Below are positions 22,201 through 32,392 of a stretch of 64,000 nucleotides of DNA, piece by piece. Below the pieces are notes generated by a model that saw nothing but the letters and a program-made list of their open reading frames with translations, was not told the origin of the DNA and made no database searches. A program made the translations under genes and the position numbers. Origin of the DNA: Oscheius onirici (Eukaryota; Nematoda; Chromadorea; Rhabditida; Rhabditidae); assembly GCA_932521025.1 (NCBI GenBank), contig OW051471.1, positions 806,001-870,000 on the forward strand. The letters are read 5' to 3'. The number at the start of each line of letters is the position of its first letter. Position 1 is the first letter of the stretch.

Positions 22201-24500
22201 CCAACGGCTGGAATCACGGAAATTGAATTTCAGTTCAAGAATGCCACGCTCAAGTGAGTTCTGAGGATCAGAGAGACAGAGGGACAGAGGGACATAGAGG
22301 CAGAGATGGACTTTCTACTTTCGGTGTGGAAAAGAGATCGACAGATAGAAAGAGAGAGAAAAATGATCTGGAAAAGAAGAACGAGAAAAGCACTGAAATT
22401 TTTCCATTACCCCATTGAAACGAACCAAATTTTGGGCAGTTAGGAAGTTTGAAACACTATAGATATTTTTGGACAAATTTGACTCAACTTCATATTTTTG
22501 CTTCGAGGTTTGTTTACATCTCTGTAAAAAATCCAGAAAGCAATGATCTTTTGACCTTACAATTAGTCTTGAAAAATACCCGCTGATTTGTACCTTTACT
22601 GCCTACCCGGACTTTTTTGTAAGGTCTCAACTCTTTTTTTGGGTCAGGAAGCTGGTTCTGTTGGCTTCATTACTGTACTTTTTTGGTGTCACTCAGTCTC
22701 CCTGTTCCTCGTCTCTGTCTCTCGGCGGCGACCAAATCTGTTTTTAGAATGGTCGACGTTGGCGGTCAGCGCTCAGAACAACGAAAATGGATACATTGCT
22801 TTAACAATTCAGCAGGAGTCCTCTTCATTACAGACATTGCTTCTTACAACATGATGTAAGTTTTGTAAAGAAATTTGTCACTCGTTCCATATAAGAAAAT
22901 ACTGTAATTTTCGTTGGTTCGCTGGTTGGTTCGACGAAGTGGAAAAAACACATTTTACAGGGCCGAAGAAGCTGACATCTTCGTCAAGCGGAAAATAACA
23001 GAAGAAAATGTTGCTTCTAATATCAAGCCAGAGGTTTTTGAACACCCGACAAATTGACATTACACTTTTTTAGAACAAGCTCAAGTACAGTATGCGTCTA
23101 TTCCGAAGAACGGCCAATAATCCTTGTTTTGGGATTCGGACAGCTATGATTTTGTTCCTGAACAAGGTGGACATTTTCAAAGAAAAGCTGAAAAAGTGTC
23201 CGCTGACTGTCTGCTTCAAGGACTATAAAGGTAGGCTGACAGTCTTTCTCCTGACTCTGTCCCTCTGTCTCTCTCTCCCTCTCTCTGTCCCCTGTCTCTC
23301 CACCACAGCAAAACTTTATTCTCGAAGTATCCAATCGAATCGCAGCCCCACAAGCCACGGTAGTCAGGAATCTCAGTGTAGTAGGCACAGTGCTTAAAAA
23401 AGTACGAGCAGTGCTTGTGCGTGTCATAAAGAGGCACAGTATCCTCATAGTTGATCCATTTACAACCCTCCTTGCCATCTTTGGTCCGGTAGTAGATCTT
23501 GATAAAAGGTCTTCAATACACTCCCGTAGCTTCGTCTTCGTCAAAAACAGCCTCCAGAAGTAATGTTTGGTTCTCCGGGGTGATTATTTGAAAGGGATAG
23601 CTGGCTTCCAGATCCTTGCCAGTAATAACATCTTGCTGCAAAATTGGGAACATTAACAGTAACAGAACAGTGACCTACCTCCCAAACTTCGAAGCGAACC
23701 TCATCACCAAAGTTTGACATGAACTTGAGCGTTATACTGATGTTTGTTAACGGTCCAGCATCTACAGTTTCCACAAGAACTGAGAAAACTATCTGAGATC
23801 GCAGTTTCTTCCAGCATAGGTAGAGAACTCACCAGTCGAAGCGGGGACATCTTCTAGGAATGGGGTGAGTGGAAAAAGTGGTCGTATTTTGAAAGGGCCA
23901 GAGGATAGACTGAATACAGACTGGATAATGAGTCTCGGGGAGATTTTTTTGGGGAACTTTTGGTATTCTGTCTGGTATCTGTTAGAAGGGAAAGGGACAC
24001 GTCATCCCCTCTCTCGCTCTCTAACTCCGATTCTCTGATCGTCTCTCACTCCCTGTTCCTCTGTCTCACTTACTCTCTCACTCTCCCTGTCCCTGACTCT
24101 TTGTCTCCCTCACTCTCTGACTCTGTGACTATCTGGCTCTCTGGTCTTCGTCCTTCTGCCTGAATTTCGGTTTTTCCCTGTTTGACTTTTTCTTTCTCTT
24201 TCTCTCCGTCTCTGCCTCTCTCCCTGACTCACTGATTCTCTGACTCTCTCACTCCCTCAGCTTTGACTGACTCTGATTCTCTCATCCTGTTCTTTTTCAG
24301 GAGATCAAAGCTACGAAGCCTGCGCCTACTACATCCAGGAAAAGTTCAAAATCCTTCTGAAGAAACAAGACGAATCCGAAGAAAAGCCCCTCTACATTAA
24401 TTTCACCGTAGCGACGGACACTAAAAACATCGATAGAGTCTTTGAAAGTTGTCTCGACGTTGTTTTCAAGATGAGCATGGAAAAAGTTGGCTTCTTGTAG
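19283..24500 (+). CDS. Divergent G-protein alpha subunit (complete, 11 exons)
   Basis: Exons 19283-19341, 19459-19565, 20249-20430, 21928-22082, 22125-22253, 22748-22855, 22961-23033, 23074-23230 and 24301-24500 join with matching phases into about 389 codons (nine exons listed; the earlier count of eleven included two ORFs that I now reject). Visible boxes: P-loop GGPASGKST (G1), [10 protein letters not shown] (switch I), [13 protein letters not shown] (G3), FLNKVD (G4) and TVATDTKN (G5), ending EKVGFL. The P-loop departs from the usual GAGESGKST. The N-terminus MNFCRSCLP has cysteines for palmitoylation but no Gly2 for myristoylation. The protein would bind GTP and couple receptors to effectors at the membrane. 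Intron 20431-21927 is kept whole because direct joining gives the normal helical-domain length. AATAAA lies at 24508. A worm-specific gpa gene is likely; which one is not clear. Confidence 0.9.
22385..22612 (+). repeat. G-alpha intron segment with an inverted copy at 37331-37510
   Basis: This part of the intron 22254-22747 matches the reverse complement of 37331-37510, including GAAACACTATAGA, TTTGACTCAACTTCA and TTGTACCTTTACTGCCTACC. Similarity ends exactly at CTACCCGG on both sides. Either a duplicated gene piece or an uncharacterised repeat. Confidence 0.65.
23290..23978 (-). pseudogene. Antisense gene or pseudogene nested in the G-alpha last intron
   Basis: Minus-strand exons 23978-23833 (acceptor TTCTAACAG), 23779-23679 (acceptor TTTTCTCAG) and 23635 to about 23290 (acceptor ATTTTGCAG) join in phase. 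The product shows [20 protein letters not shown], then [29 protein letters not shown], then after 23635 a cysteine- and tyrosine-rich part ([27 protein letters not shown]). A single in-frame TGA at 23513-23515 interrupts otherwise clean coding on both sides. The first exon with the ATG and the true 3' end are not found; 24000-24300 is a simple CT-rich tract. No family recognised. It could be a recently broken gene, a read-through gene, or an assembly or strain difference. Confidence 0.6.
24000..24290. repeat. CT-rich low-complexity tract
   Basis: Repeated CTCTCTGACTCTC-type units on the plus strand, directly before the acceptor of the last G-alpha exon. A smaller tract of the same kind lies at 23238-23305. 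Confidence 0.8.
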
Positions 24501-24507
24501 AGAAATG

Positions 24508-24513
24508 AATAAA
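24508..24513 (+). terminator. Polyadenylation signal AATAAA of the G-alpha gene
   Basis: Eight bases after the stop codon at 24498-24500, so the 3' UTR would be very short, which is common in nematodes. Confidence 0.7.
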
Positions 24514-25282
24514 GTTCTATTGAGGTAATTTTATTGAACTAAGTCTGCTTCACCCTGATCACTAATGGCAGGCGGTGGGGACAATTATTGCACTAGCAAA
24601 AATAATACGTTTTTGGTAGTTCCGGAGAAACTAAATCCCATGGTTCCATTTTTTCCGTACACAAGTTTACGTCGCTTGCGTTTTTTGACGTTTTTATTCC
24701 CCAGAAGTTTTTTGATGGCTTCTGACGCGTTCCCTGCGAACAATCCTTTAGAAGCCGATGGCAGGATTTGGTTTTTAAATTCTTTGTTTTACTCTCCTGA
24801 TATATTGCCATATTTACCTTTACCGATACTTCTTCTCATTTCATCGTTAGCCGAAAAGGAAAGGTCCATAAGATTTAAAAACTACAAAAATTACTAATCA
24901 AACTTCTTCATACGCTTTTTTCTATTAAAAAAAAACAAGAAGTGCCTTTTCTTTTTTTGGGATTTCTCAAAAAGTTGGTATCAGATCATAACGTGGTCCA
25001 AAAAATCCGCATCATTTTTGTCAAAAATCTTCAGAAGAAGTCAAAAATTCAATGAAGAGCCCCCATTGCCTCCCCTTCCAAACTTTCTGGAAAGACGAGT
25101 CCCAGTTTCCCACGTTAGAAGACACCAGGAGTGGGCACAATTAGCGGGGAAAGAGCCGTGTGCCCGGTTAGGAGATCAGAGCTGCTTCAAGAGGGGCAGA
25201 CTTTTGGGATGAGCGTGGGAAGACTGGAAGTCAGTCTACGGTCCCTCTCCGTCATACTCTTCCGACTGGAAAAGTTCTGGAA
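24514..25282. other. Intergenic region between G-alpha and nuclear receptor genes
   Basis: No exon found. The GC-richer 25060-25282 immediately before the receptor ATG is probably its promoter and 5' leader. Confidence 0.45.
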
Positions 25283-28200
25283 ATGGACCGTCAGAAGGAA
25301 ATAAACTGTCTGGTCTGTGGAGACAGAGCCTCTGGTTAGTTTCTGTCCATTTTGAAGAGGGAGATATAGTACGTTCCCGTTCGTTCCGAGACCATTTGCC
25401 ACAAAATATTGGCTGCGTATGCTTGGCTGAGTATCCAATGTTTGTTCAATAAAAGGGTCTCAAAACGAGTAGAAAACAGGTTACTGTATCGTCCTCTTCA
25501 AATGATTATACGGAGGTGAAAAAAACTGAGAAATTTTGCAGGTAGACACTATGGAGTCGTAAGCTGTGACGGCTGTAGAGGATTCTTCAAGAGGTGAGAG
25601 TTTTTCACTGTTTTTGTCAGAACAAAAGGGCGGTGGAAGCGAAGCTGTGCGACAAAGCTTTGTAGTTTTGCAATGTAATGATGAAACAAGAGAAATTTCA
25701 GCTTGATTCTTTGGTTACATGTTTCATCAAGGCTTGATAAGAGTTTTATCAAACTTGCATTCAATAATTCCAGCGAGGGTGTCAAAGCAACAATTTCACT
25801 GATTTTTACGGTTACATTATGCAGCTGAATAACTGCATAATTTCTTTTCACGATGCTAACTCGTTTTTTATTCTTATCGATAAACAAAATTCCTCATTTT
25901 CACTATTCTTTTCACTTCTTTTTTGCTCAATATTTGTAAACGTCTAAAAACGCCTTTAGCATTGGGTAAAACTGCATATGTTTAGGTTAGGCAGTCACAA
26001 TTTTGACTTTTACTAGTTTCTCATAAAATTCGTTTTATCGAGTTATCCACTGCTCTCGCGTCTCTGTGTGTCTGTGTGTGTATCTGAAGCTTTAATTGGC
26101 AATCAAAATAGAGCAATTTGTGCGCACAATTAAGGGGAAAGGAGTTAGTGTAACACGTTTAGACAAGTCAATTATATGGACTTTGATTATTTTTGACTGG
26201 GGATAGTTTCCGGACAGTAGAGAACCAAGTGCGGGTTAGGAATACGGGAAAGCGTTCAAGGGGGTTTCTACTATAAGTTTAGCTCCAAAGGGGCGATACG
26301 CAACTGGAGAACAGGGATAGAGGAGAACAGGAGCACGGACAGGAATACGAGAAAGAGGGACAGAGGGACAGAGATCTGTCTCTGTACTTTCAGACCTTGC
26401 AGATTGTCTTTTTGCTTCGTGTACAGTTTTTAAGCTATTCTTATCTATTAATTGATCTGGAGAGGGATCAAAAACCAAACTGTTAACTGTTATCTGTTTT
26501 GAAAAAGACAAAACTACCTAAATCACTTAGCGTAGCACAACTTGTATATTAAAAGTTTGAAACAAATAGAGTTCCACCCTTTTTAGATCAATCCGTCGAA
26601 ACTTGGACTTTATCTGCAAAGAAGGAGGCGGATGTGTGGTTGATGTCATCAGGAGAAACCAATGTCAGCACTGTCGATTCAAAAAGTGCCTGAAGGTCAA
26701 CATGAATCGTCACGGTAGGTGAAAAAGCAAACCCACAGGAAAATTGGCTGAGTATCCTATGTGTTATTTCGGTCTCGCCGCAGACTAATTGGGTTACTGT
26801 AGAGCCTTTTTTATTGAACAAACCACAAACCATCTGATCCTGATCGCCAGTTGTTGTAACACGAGAAAGGTAGACGAGCCAACAGTCCAAGACTTTACTT
26901 CCAGACACAACTAACACACAAAGGTCAAAGATACTTGTAGAAACGGGCTTAGTTGTGACGCGTCTTGACAGGAAATCCCGCTCCACAACATTGTGCTTGT
27001 CAAGCTCCCGTCAGCGATTTAGCTATGTGTCTCTGTGGAAAAAAAATCGTTATAAAATTTCTTCGATACACCTTCTAAGATGTCTGAAAAGAAACTTGGT
27101 CCCTTTACTTGTTGATTGAAAAGAAACTTGGTCACTTTACTTGTTGAAAACTCGAAACAATTCAAAAGTGTAGACGCTCTCTTCCAGGATCCACTTTTGT
27201 TCTTGAAAATCTCATGGATTAACGTAGAAATTTGGCGCTTTTCACCTCAAAAAACGTAATTACGTACTTTTCAACCTACCGTAACCGTTGTTGTAAAAAT
27301 TTACTTATTTTGATAGTTTGCTTACTCCGGAAGATGAACTAACTGACCGAAAATACCATTTCATTCACTGAAAAACCGAAACATTTGAAGATTTTCTTGT
27401 AAACTTTTGCATTCTTCGAAAAAATGACTCTAAAAATATTTTTTTTCGCTAAATACTGCAACAAAAAATTGTATACCTTTCAAGCTACAGTAACCCGCAA
27501 AATGTTCTCTTTTTACTGCGAAAAATGGCGTACTTTTCAAGCTCTACCGTTACCCGAATATTTTCTCTATTTTTTAGCAGTTCAACACGAGCGCCACGCT
27601 TCCAACAAGATTGCGGAGAAGAAGAGGTTTTTGTTATTTTTTCGTAAAATAATCTTCAGATCCTCCCCCACTCCTTCTTCCTTTACCTCTCTCTTTTCTT
27701 CTTCCTTCTCCCCAAATTTTGCAAACTTTTTGCTTCAAGTTCCACACATAACTAGGTCAGGTATGTTACGATGTTATTTCTAAGGTCTTGGATCAAATTT
27801 ATAGACTTTTCCATCGCTAGTCTTGTAAAAGCATCAACTTTTCCCTCGGAAAATGTTCTGGAACTCAAAAAACTAATGAAAATGCTGGATGTGGTGGAAT
27901 TGACGGCTGGGACTAGAAAGGTATAGCTTTTGCCAAATCTTCAACTTGCGCACTTTTCGTTACGCAAATTTACGACCAAAAATGCAGTAGAAATTGGAAT
28001 AAACTGGGTACGCAATTTCTCATCAATTGAAAGTACGCAATGGGAAGATTTGGTATGCGTTTTTCGTATACAAAAACGTGTGTTTATTGGAACAAATAAC
28101 ATAAATAATAACTATAGGTCTCGCCAAAATGACCTTCAAAATTTGGTTCCGGCTTGATCTCGAGGGGACTTGGCGCGCAAATTGTTTTTGGCGGTACTTC

Positions 28201-31200
28201 AAATTTTTGCCCTTTTTCTTGTCGAATTTTCGTTCCTTTTTCTTATTTTTAGGTCATTTTTCTTGTTTCTCTCGTGGTCGTGCATCAATCGTGCAAATGC
28301 CCTCTATGATTTTGTGAAAAAAAACCGAAATAATCAAAAATAGAAAAATGACGCTCTAAGAGAGTGTTGATGCGGTTGTATGCGTATATAGGCCTGGGAA
28401 TAGTACTCCTACTTGTGATTTATCAAACCTACCGATGAAATCACTTGCTTTGACAAAGATAAACGGTAAAAATTGAAAACAGAACTATTTTCCACTATCT
28501 AAAATATTGAAAAGCGAAAGTGTCTGTGGCTGACTCTGTGGCTTTGTTTGTTTGTCCGTGGCCACGAAATTTTGGTGTATTGCTAAGAGTCGCCATCTCC
28601 ACCCAGACGACCCGGGTTCGATTCCTCTCCTCGCCAAATATTTTTGCTAAGTTGTTTTGAGTAGGATATTGAGTCAGGGTAACCGGTAGAGGGATAAGAA
28701 GGGATCGTTTGGCTGGGGAAGGGGTCAGAAGGGATCAGAAGAGATCGGTTGACAGGGGAAAGGAGCAGAAGGTTAGTAGAAAACACAAGCGTAAAAGCCG
28801 CCGATAGGCGGCGAAGCCGGCTGGTTTTCTTCTTGAAATCACAGAGGGCATTTGCACGATTGATAGGCAAGAAAGAAACAAGAAAAATGACCTAAAAATA
28901 AGAAAAAGGAACGAAAATTCGACAAGAAAAAGGGCAAAAATTTGAAATACCGCCAAAAATAATTTGCGCGCCAAGTCCCCTCGAGACCAAGCCGGAACCA
29001 AATTTTGAAGGTCATTTTGGCGAGACCTATATATACTTTGGGAAGGGATTGCTTAGAACCAAAAGTAACTTTTAGCGAGTAGCACAAAAAGTGACTTTGT
29101 AACTTCAGTGTCATGGTTTTTTTGCTTCACCTTTTATGTATATTTGTTCCTGTCAGTTTTCTAACGTTTGGCAAATAATATTAGGTCGCGTCATAAGTGT
29201 TTAAAAAATGCTCATAACTTTTTCCAAATTCAACGAAATCCGGCAAACTCGGTTCTAAAAAGTAGGTCTACCCTAGGCCGAATTAATAGGCTATATCAGA
29301 GACCTGGATATCTTACCTAAAAAGTCGTCAACTACAATAAATTTTTTCTCGTAAAGACGAACAGTTTGCTTTTTTGAAAAATGGTTTTTGTCTTTGGGAG
29401 CATGTCGAAACTGAAAATGTCCGGATAGCGCAGTGGGTTTGGAAAATTCACGCTGGCACGACCAGGGTTCGACTCCGCCGTGAGTAAATCTTTTTGTTTT
29501 GGAACTGTAGCATTAATTATACTGTTCTGAAAAGTAACCCTGCATAATATCAGCTCGATTGGATTTGTAGTTTAGGTTGGGGAACGGTTTTGAGTCTCGA
29601 ATTTCATCAACGTACCCCACCTCATGGTGATTTTTTGAGATCGAAGTTGTTTTTTTGGGAAAATGACCGAACCGTTTGCGCTGATATTTTATCAGGAGTG
29701 ATTCTTAGGCCAGTAGCATGCTACAGTTACAACAACAAAAAGATTTCCTCTCAGGGGATTCGGCAAAATGATGTTTTTTGGCAAAACTTAAACCGTTCAC
29801 TGTGCTCAGAAAGTAGGATATCCAGGTCTCTGATATAGCCTATTAATTCGGCCTAGGGTAGACCTACATTTTGGAACCGAGTTTACCCGATTTCGTTGAA
29901 TTTGGAAAAAGTTATGAGCATTTTTTAAACACTGCGACCTAATATTAGAACCTTGGAAAACCACATCCTATTTCGATCTTCAAAAGAGATCTCTCATAGT
30001 TTTTCGTTGATAGTAACGCTACCAAACTTTTGGGGCTAAAAATGCTTCACCTTTTGAATATATTGCTGTCTTTTTCTATTCATTAGTGAACAGCCGCTTG
30101 TCGTGACGATATTTTCAAGGAAAAGTAGGCAAGTAGGCAAAAAACCTTGTTTAGTTTTACCCATTGCCCAAATAGGGACATTTTTTTGTGTCCCTAGTAT
30201 TCTTATTTCGAATGTTTGATAGCAGAAAAACATTCTAAAATGGTAAAAATTTGCAATTTCAGACCCTTTACAATCATAACTGGCACACTTTTTTATTGCT
30301 CCATATCCTGGCAAAGAATGCTAAAAGTTTTGCAAAGAAGGGTAAGTATACTTCTGTTTGCACTCTCTCTCTCTCTCTCTCTCATTTCTTACAACGAATT
30401 AAAGGGACACTGACATTATAGCCAGATAGGAACAGTCTGGGAAGCCCGCGCATTCAAACCTCAAATACCTCAAATATTGTATTTCCGTGTTTTCTTCATT
30501 CTATGCTCATTTTTTTGATTTCTTTTTGCTTCTAATCGATGTATCGTCAAAATTTACCCCTATGATGAGTGGTGGAACGTCAAAAATGATGAAAAATTGA
30601 CCGAAATAGACGAAAATGCACTTTTTGGCCTAAAATACGGTATTTTCGTCTATTTCCGTCAATTTTCCACCAATTTTAGCGTTCCGCCACACATTCTAAG
30701 GGGTAAAATTTGACGATAAATCGATTAAAAACAAGTAAAAATCGAAAAACTGAGTGTAAACCCCTATAAATGTAAAAATACATGTATGTCGTAGGTCTCG
30801 CCACGCAGTTGCCTGATTTCCCCTGTCGACACGTCGACACACAATGTCAGTGTCCCTTTAACGATTTTTGATGTTCACACAAATTCGATTTTTCAGAATC
30901 AGCACCTGTCTCCCTATCACAAATTACTGAAACGATAATAGCCGCAAAATTGTCGCCTACAGAGCTCTGGAGTCTCTACTGTCATCTGCTCTTCAGAACA
31001 GGCAAGTTTTTGTAGTTGGAACTTCGAAAAAATGTGATGTGAAAAAGGTAGGTAAATTATCAAAACCAATACGAAAGTGTACTAAAAATACGCAACGTAG
31101 CCTTTTGGCAATACACGACACAGATGTAACGGAAAAAAACCATTGGACCAACTGGGACAACCGGACCAACGAGCCCAGGTTTATCGAAAAAAAAAAAGTG

Positions 31201-32146
31201 TTTTTTAGACTTTTCCGTGTTTCTTTTTGGAATTCCATAGAAATCGACGTTTCATCTTCACGTCTTATTCAATAAAAGAGACAAATTTTCGATGTGACAT
31301 CTCGCGGCGAACATGCTCAATTTGAAAAAGGTCCTTTTGCAAAAATCTTGGCTGAGTATCCAATGTTTGCGCGCTGTTGCCCAATTGATATAACGTGTAA
31401 ACATTGGATACTCAGCCAAGATTTTTGCAAAGCGAACATTTTCGCCGCGAGACAGCCCTGTGACAATAGCATACTACCAAAAAGTAACTTCTGTAACGTA
31501 CTCGACACATAGGTAAAGAAAAAAAAAACATGTGACTGGAACCTGTCTCATTGCAACTCAACTGAGCTATCCGCCCGCCCTTGCCCGCTCCTTTCGGACG
31601 CTTCTTGCCCTCCGTTACAATAGCTTTTTGTGTTTTGCCAAGTTTTTTGCACATTTCTTTGTTTTACAATTTGAATAAAAAGGCCCAAAGTTGTTCAAAC
31701 ATACTTCCTCTATAGCAGCTATTTTGACCATCACTTGCAAAAAAAGAGACTGCTTTCCCAAAAACAATCTCTTTAGAGAAAGCGTAGGGTCAAAAAAGTT
31801 ATAAATGAAGAAAAAAAACTAGGTAGAAAAGCACCGTGTTTTCTTTTTCTTTTTCTTTACTAAATTTCTGAAGCACAAAAAATCGAGAAAGGAAAACACA
31901 AGATTGATCTCTCTTTCAGATTCCGCCCTCATTCTTCCAAACATTGAAATTTGCTTCGGTCAATGGCAATCGCTGGTGACCTTGACTATGCTCCAGGCTC
32001 AAAGAACGGATTCTTCCTCAGACAATGTCAATTTTCTGGAGCTTGGGCACAAAATTGCAGAATTCACAGAAGAAGATGTTAGGAGAGAGTTCTTTCCGGA
32101 ACTCAGTGTTGAGCAGATGAGCAAAATTGTGAATTGTGCTTTGTAA
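25283..32146 (+). CDS. Nuclear hormone receptor, NR2E-like DNA-binding domain (complete, 9 exons)
   Basis: Exons 25283-25334, 25542-25593, 26587-26714, 27578-27626, 27660-27760, 27805-27920, 30263-30341, 30897-31001 and 31920-32146 join in phase to 302 residues. Residues 9 to about 75 are a two-zinc-finger domain: [19 protein letters not shown]-box [10 protein letters not shown], then CKEGGGC and [16 protein letters not shown], followed by NRHAVQHER. The VNMN.AVQHER extension resembles the tailless/PNR (NR2E) group, but orthology is inferred. A serine/proline hinge (exon 5) leads into a short ligand-binding-like domain (exons 6-9). It would be a nuclear transcription factor. Intron 8 starts with GC (CAG/GCAAGT) in place of GT. 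Introns 3 and 6-8 are filled with transposons. The gene ends against a retrotransposon on the other strand. Confidence 0.9.
26815..27000 (-). repeat. Helitron-internal relic in receptor intron 3
   Basis: The reverse complement matches the Helitron region 4590-4730 (CTGTCAAGACGCGTCACAAC, AGTTGTGTCTGGAAGTAAAG, ATGTTACAACAA-like end). No termini. Confidence 0.65.
28112..29032. mobile_element. Foldback element with arms of about 200 bp
   Basis: 28112-28320 and 28825-29032 are inverted copies with over 90% identity by eye (TAGGTCTCGCCAAAATGACC, GAGGGGACTTGGCGCGCAAA, GTGCAAATGCCCTCT). It lies in receptor intron 6. The centre holds a Helitron, as at 3987-5660. ORFs read in the arms are not genes. 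Confidence 0.8.
28491..28824 (+). mobile_element. Short Helitron-family element
   Basis: Starts TCCACTATCTAAA.., contains GTGTCTGTGGCTGACTCTGT and a perfect tRNA B box GGTTCGATTCC, and ends with the hairpin (28797-28812) and CTGG at 28821-28824 before T. Only about 330 bp, non-coding. Inserted inside the foldback element. Confidence 0.75.
29179..29947. mobile_element. TIR element with arms of about 135 bp
   Basis: The left arm begins ATTAGGTCGCGTCATAAGTG and the right arm ends GCGACCTAATATTAG. The arms share GGTCTACCCTAGGCCGAATT and GATATAGCCTATTAATTCGG inverted. The interior has a tRNA-like segment (29425-29480) and a smaller inverted repeat (about 29528-29695). No transposase. In receptor intron 6. 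Confidence 0.8.
29425..29480 (+). tRNA. tRNA-like segment with A and B boxes inside a TIR element
   Basis: TAGCGCAGTGGG fits the pol III A box and GGGTTCGACTCC the B box, about 30-40 bases apart. No clear acceptor stem, so this is a tRNA-derived promoter or pseudogene, not a functional tRNA. Confidence 0.45.
30403..30859. mobile_element. TTAA-flanked MITE (AGGGACA family)
   Basis: AGGGACACTGACATTA at the left and its inverse TAATGTCAGTGTCCCT-type end at the right (..AATGTCAGTGTCCCT), each bordered by TTAA (30399-30402 and 30860-30863). TTAA target sites are typical of piggyBac-type transposition. The interior contains a second palindrome around 30600-30690. In receptor intron 7. Confidence 0.8.
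31335..31431. repeat. Perfect hairpin, GGCTGAGTATCCAATG family
   Basis: TGCAAAAATCTTGGCTGAGT and ATCCAATGTTT are repeated inverted after a loop of about 30 bases. In receptor intron 8. Confidence 0.8.
31490..31592 (-). mobile_element. tRNA-derived SINE, copy 1
   Basis: On the minus strand: GGCGGGCGGATAGCTCAGTT (A box), GGTTCCAGTC (degenerate B box), then a T-rich spacer, CTTTACCTATGTGTCGAGT and ACGTTAC. The body after the spacer is shared with 59205-59305. Inside receptor intron 8. Confidence 0.55.
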
Positions 32147-32392
32147 TGAAATTGTTTCTTCAAGAGGCTATACAGCTATATCTGTCGCTACCTTATTGTA
32201 AGAGTAAAGCATTTTTTAGCACTTCAAGAAAACAGGAAACCAATGAAAGCTGCCAGAGCGGGAATGTTTTTTTGACTGTATTGATAGGTTTCAAAATCGA
32301 TCTCTCCCGACGCTCATCTTGAAAGAAAAAAATACATAAACTGTTGAGCATGAGTATACTTGGGCACGAGCCGAGCTGAATCACCGACTTTT

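Noticed and set aside
23216-23437. Separate 73-aa minus-strand gene
   Set aside because: It is the downstream part of the nested antisense gene after the in-frame TGA, with a simple-repeat tail.
28129-28317. ORFs at 28129-28317 and 28839-29114
   Set aside because: They are the same sequence read in the two inverted arms of a foldback element.
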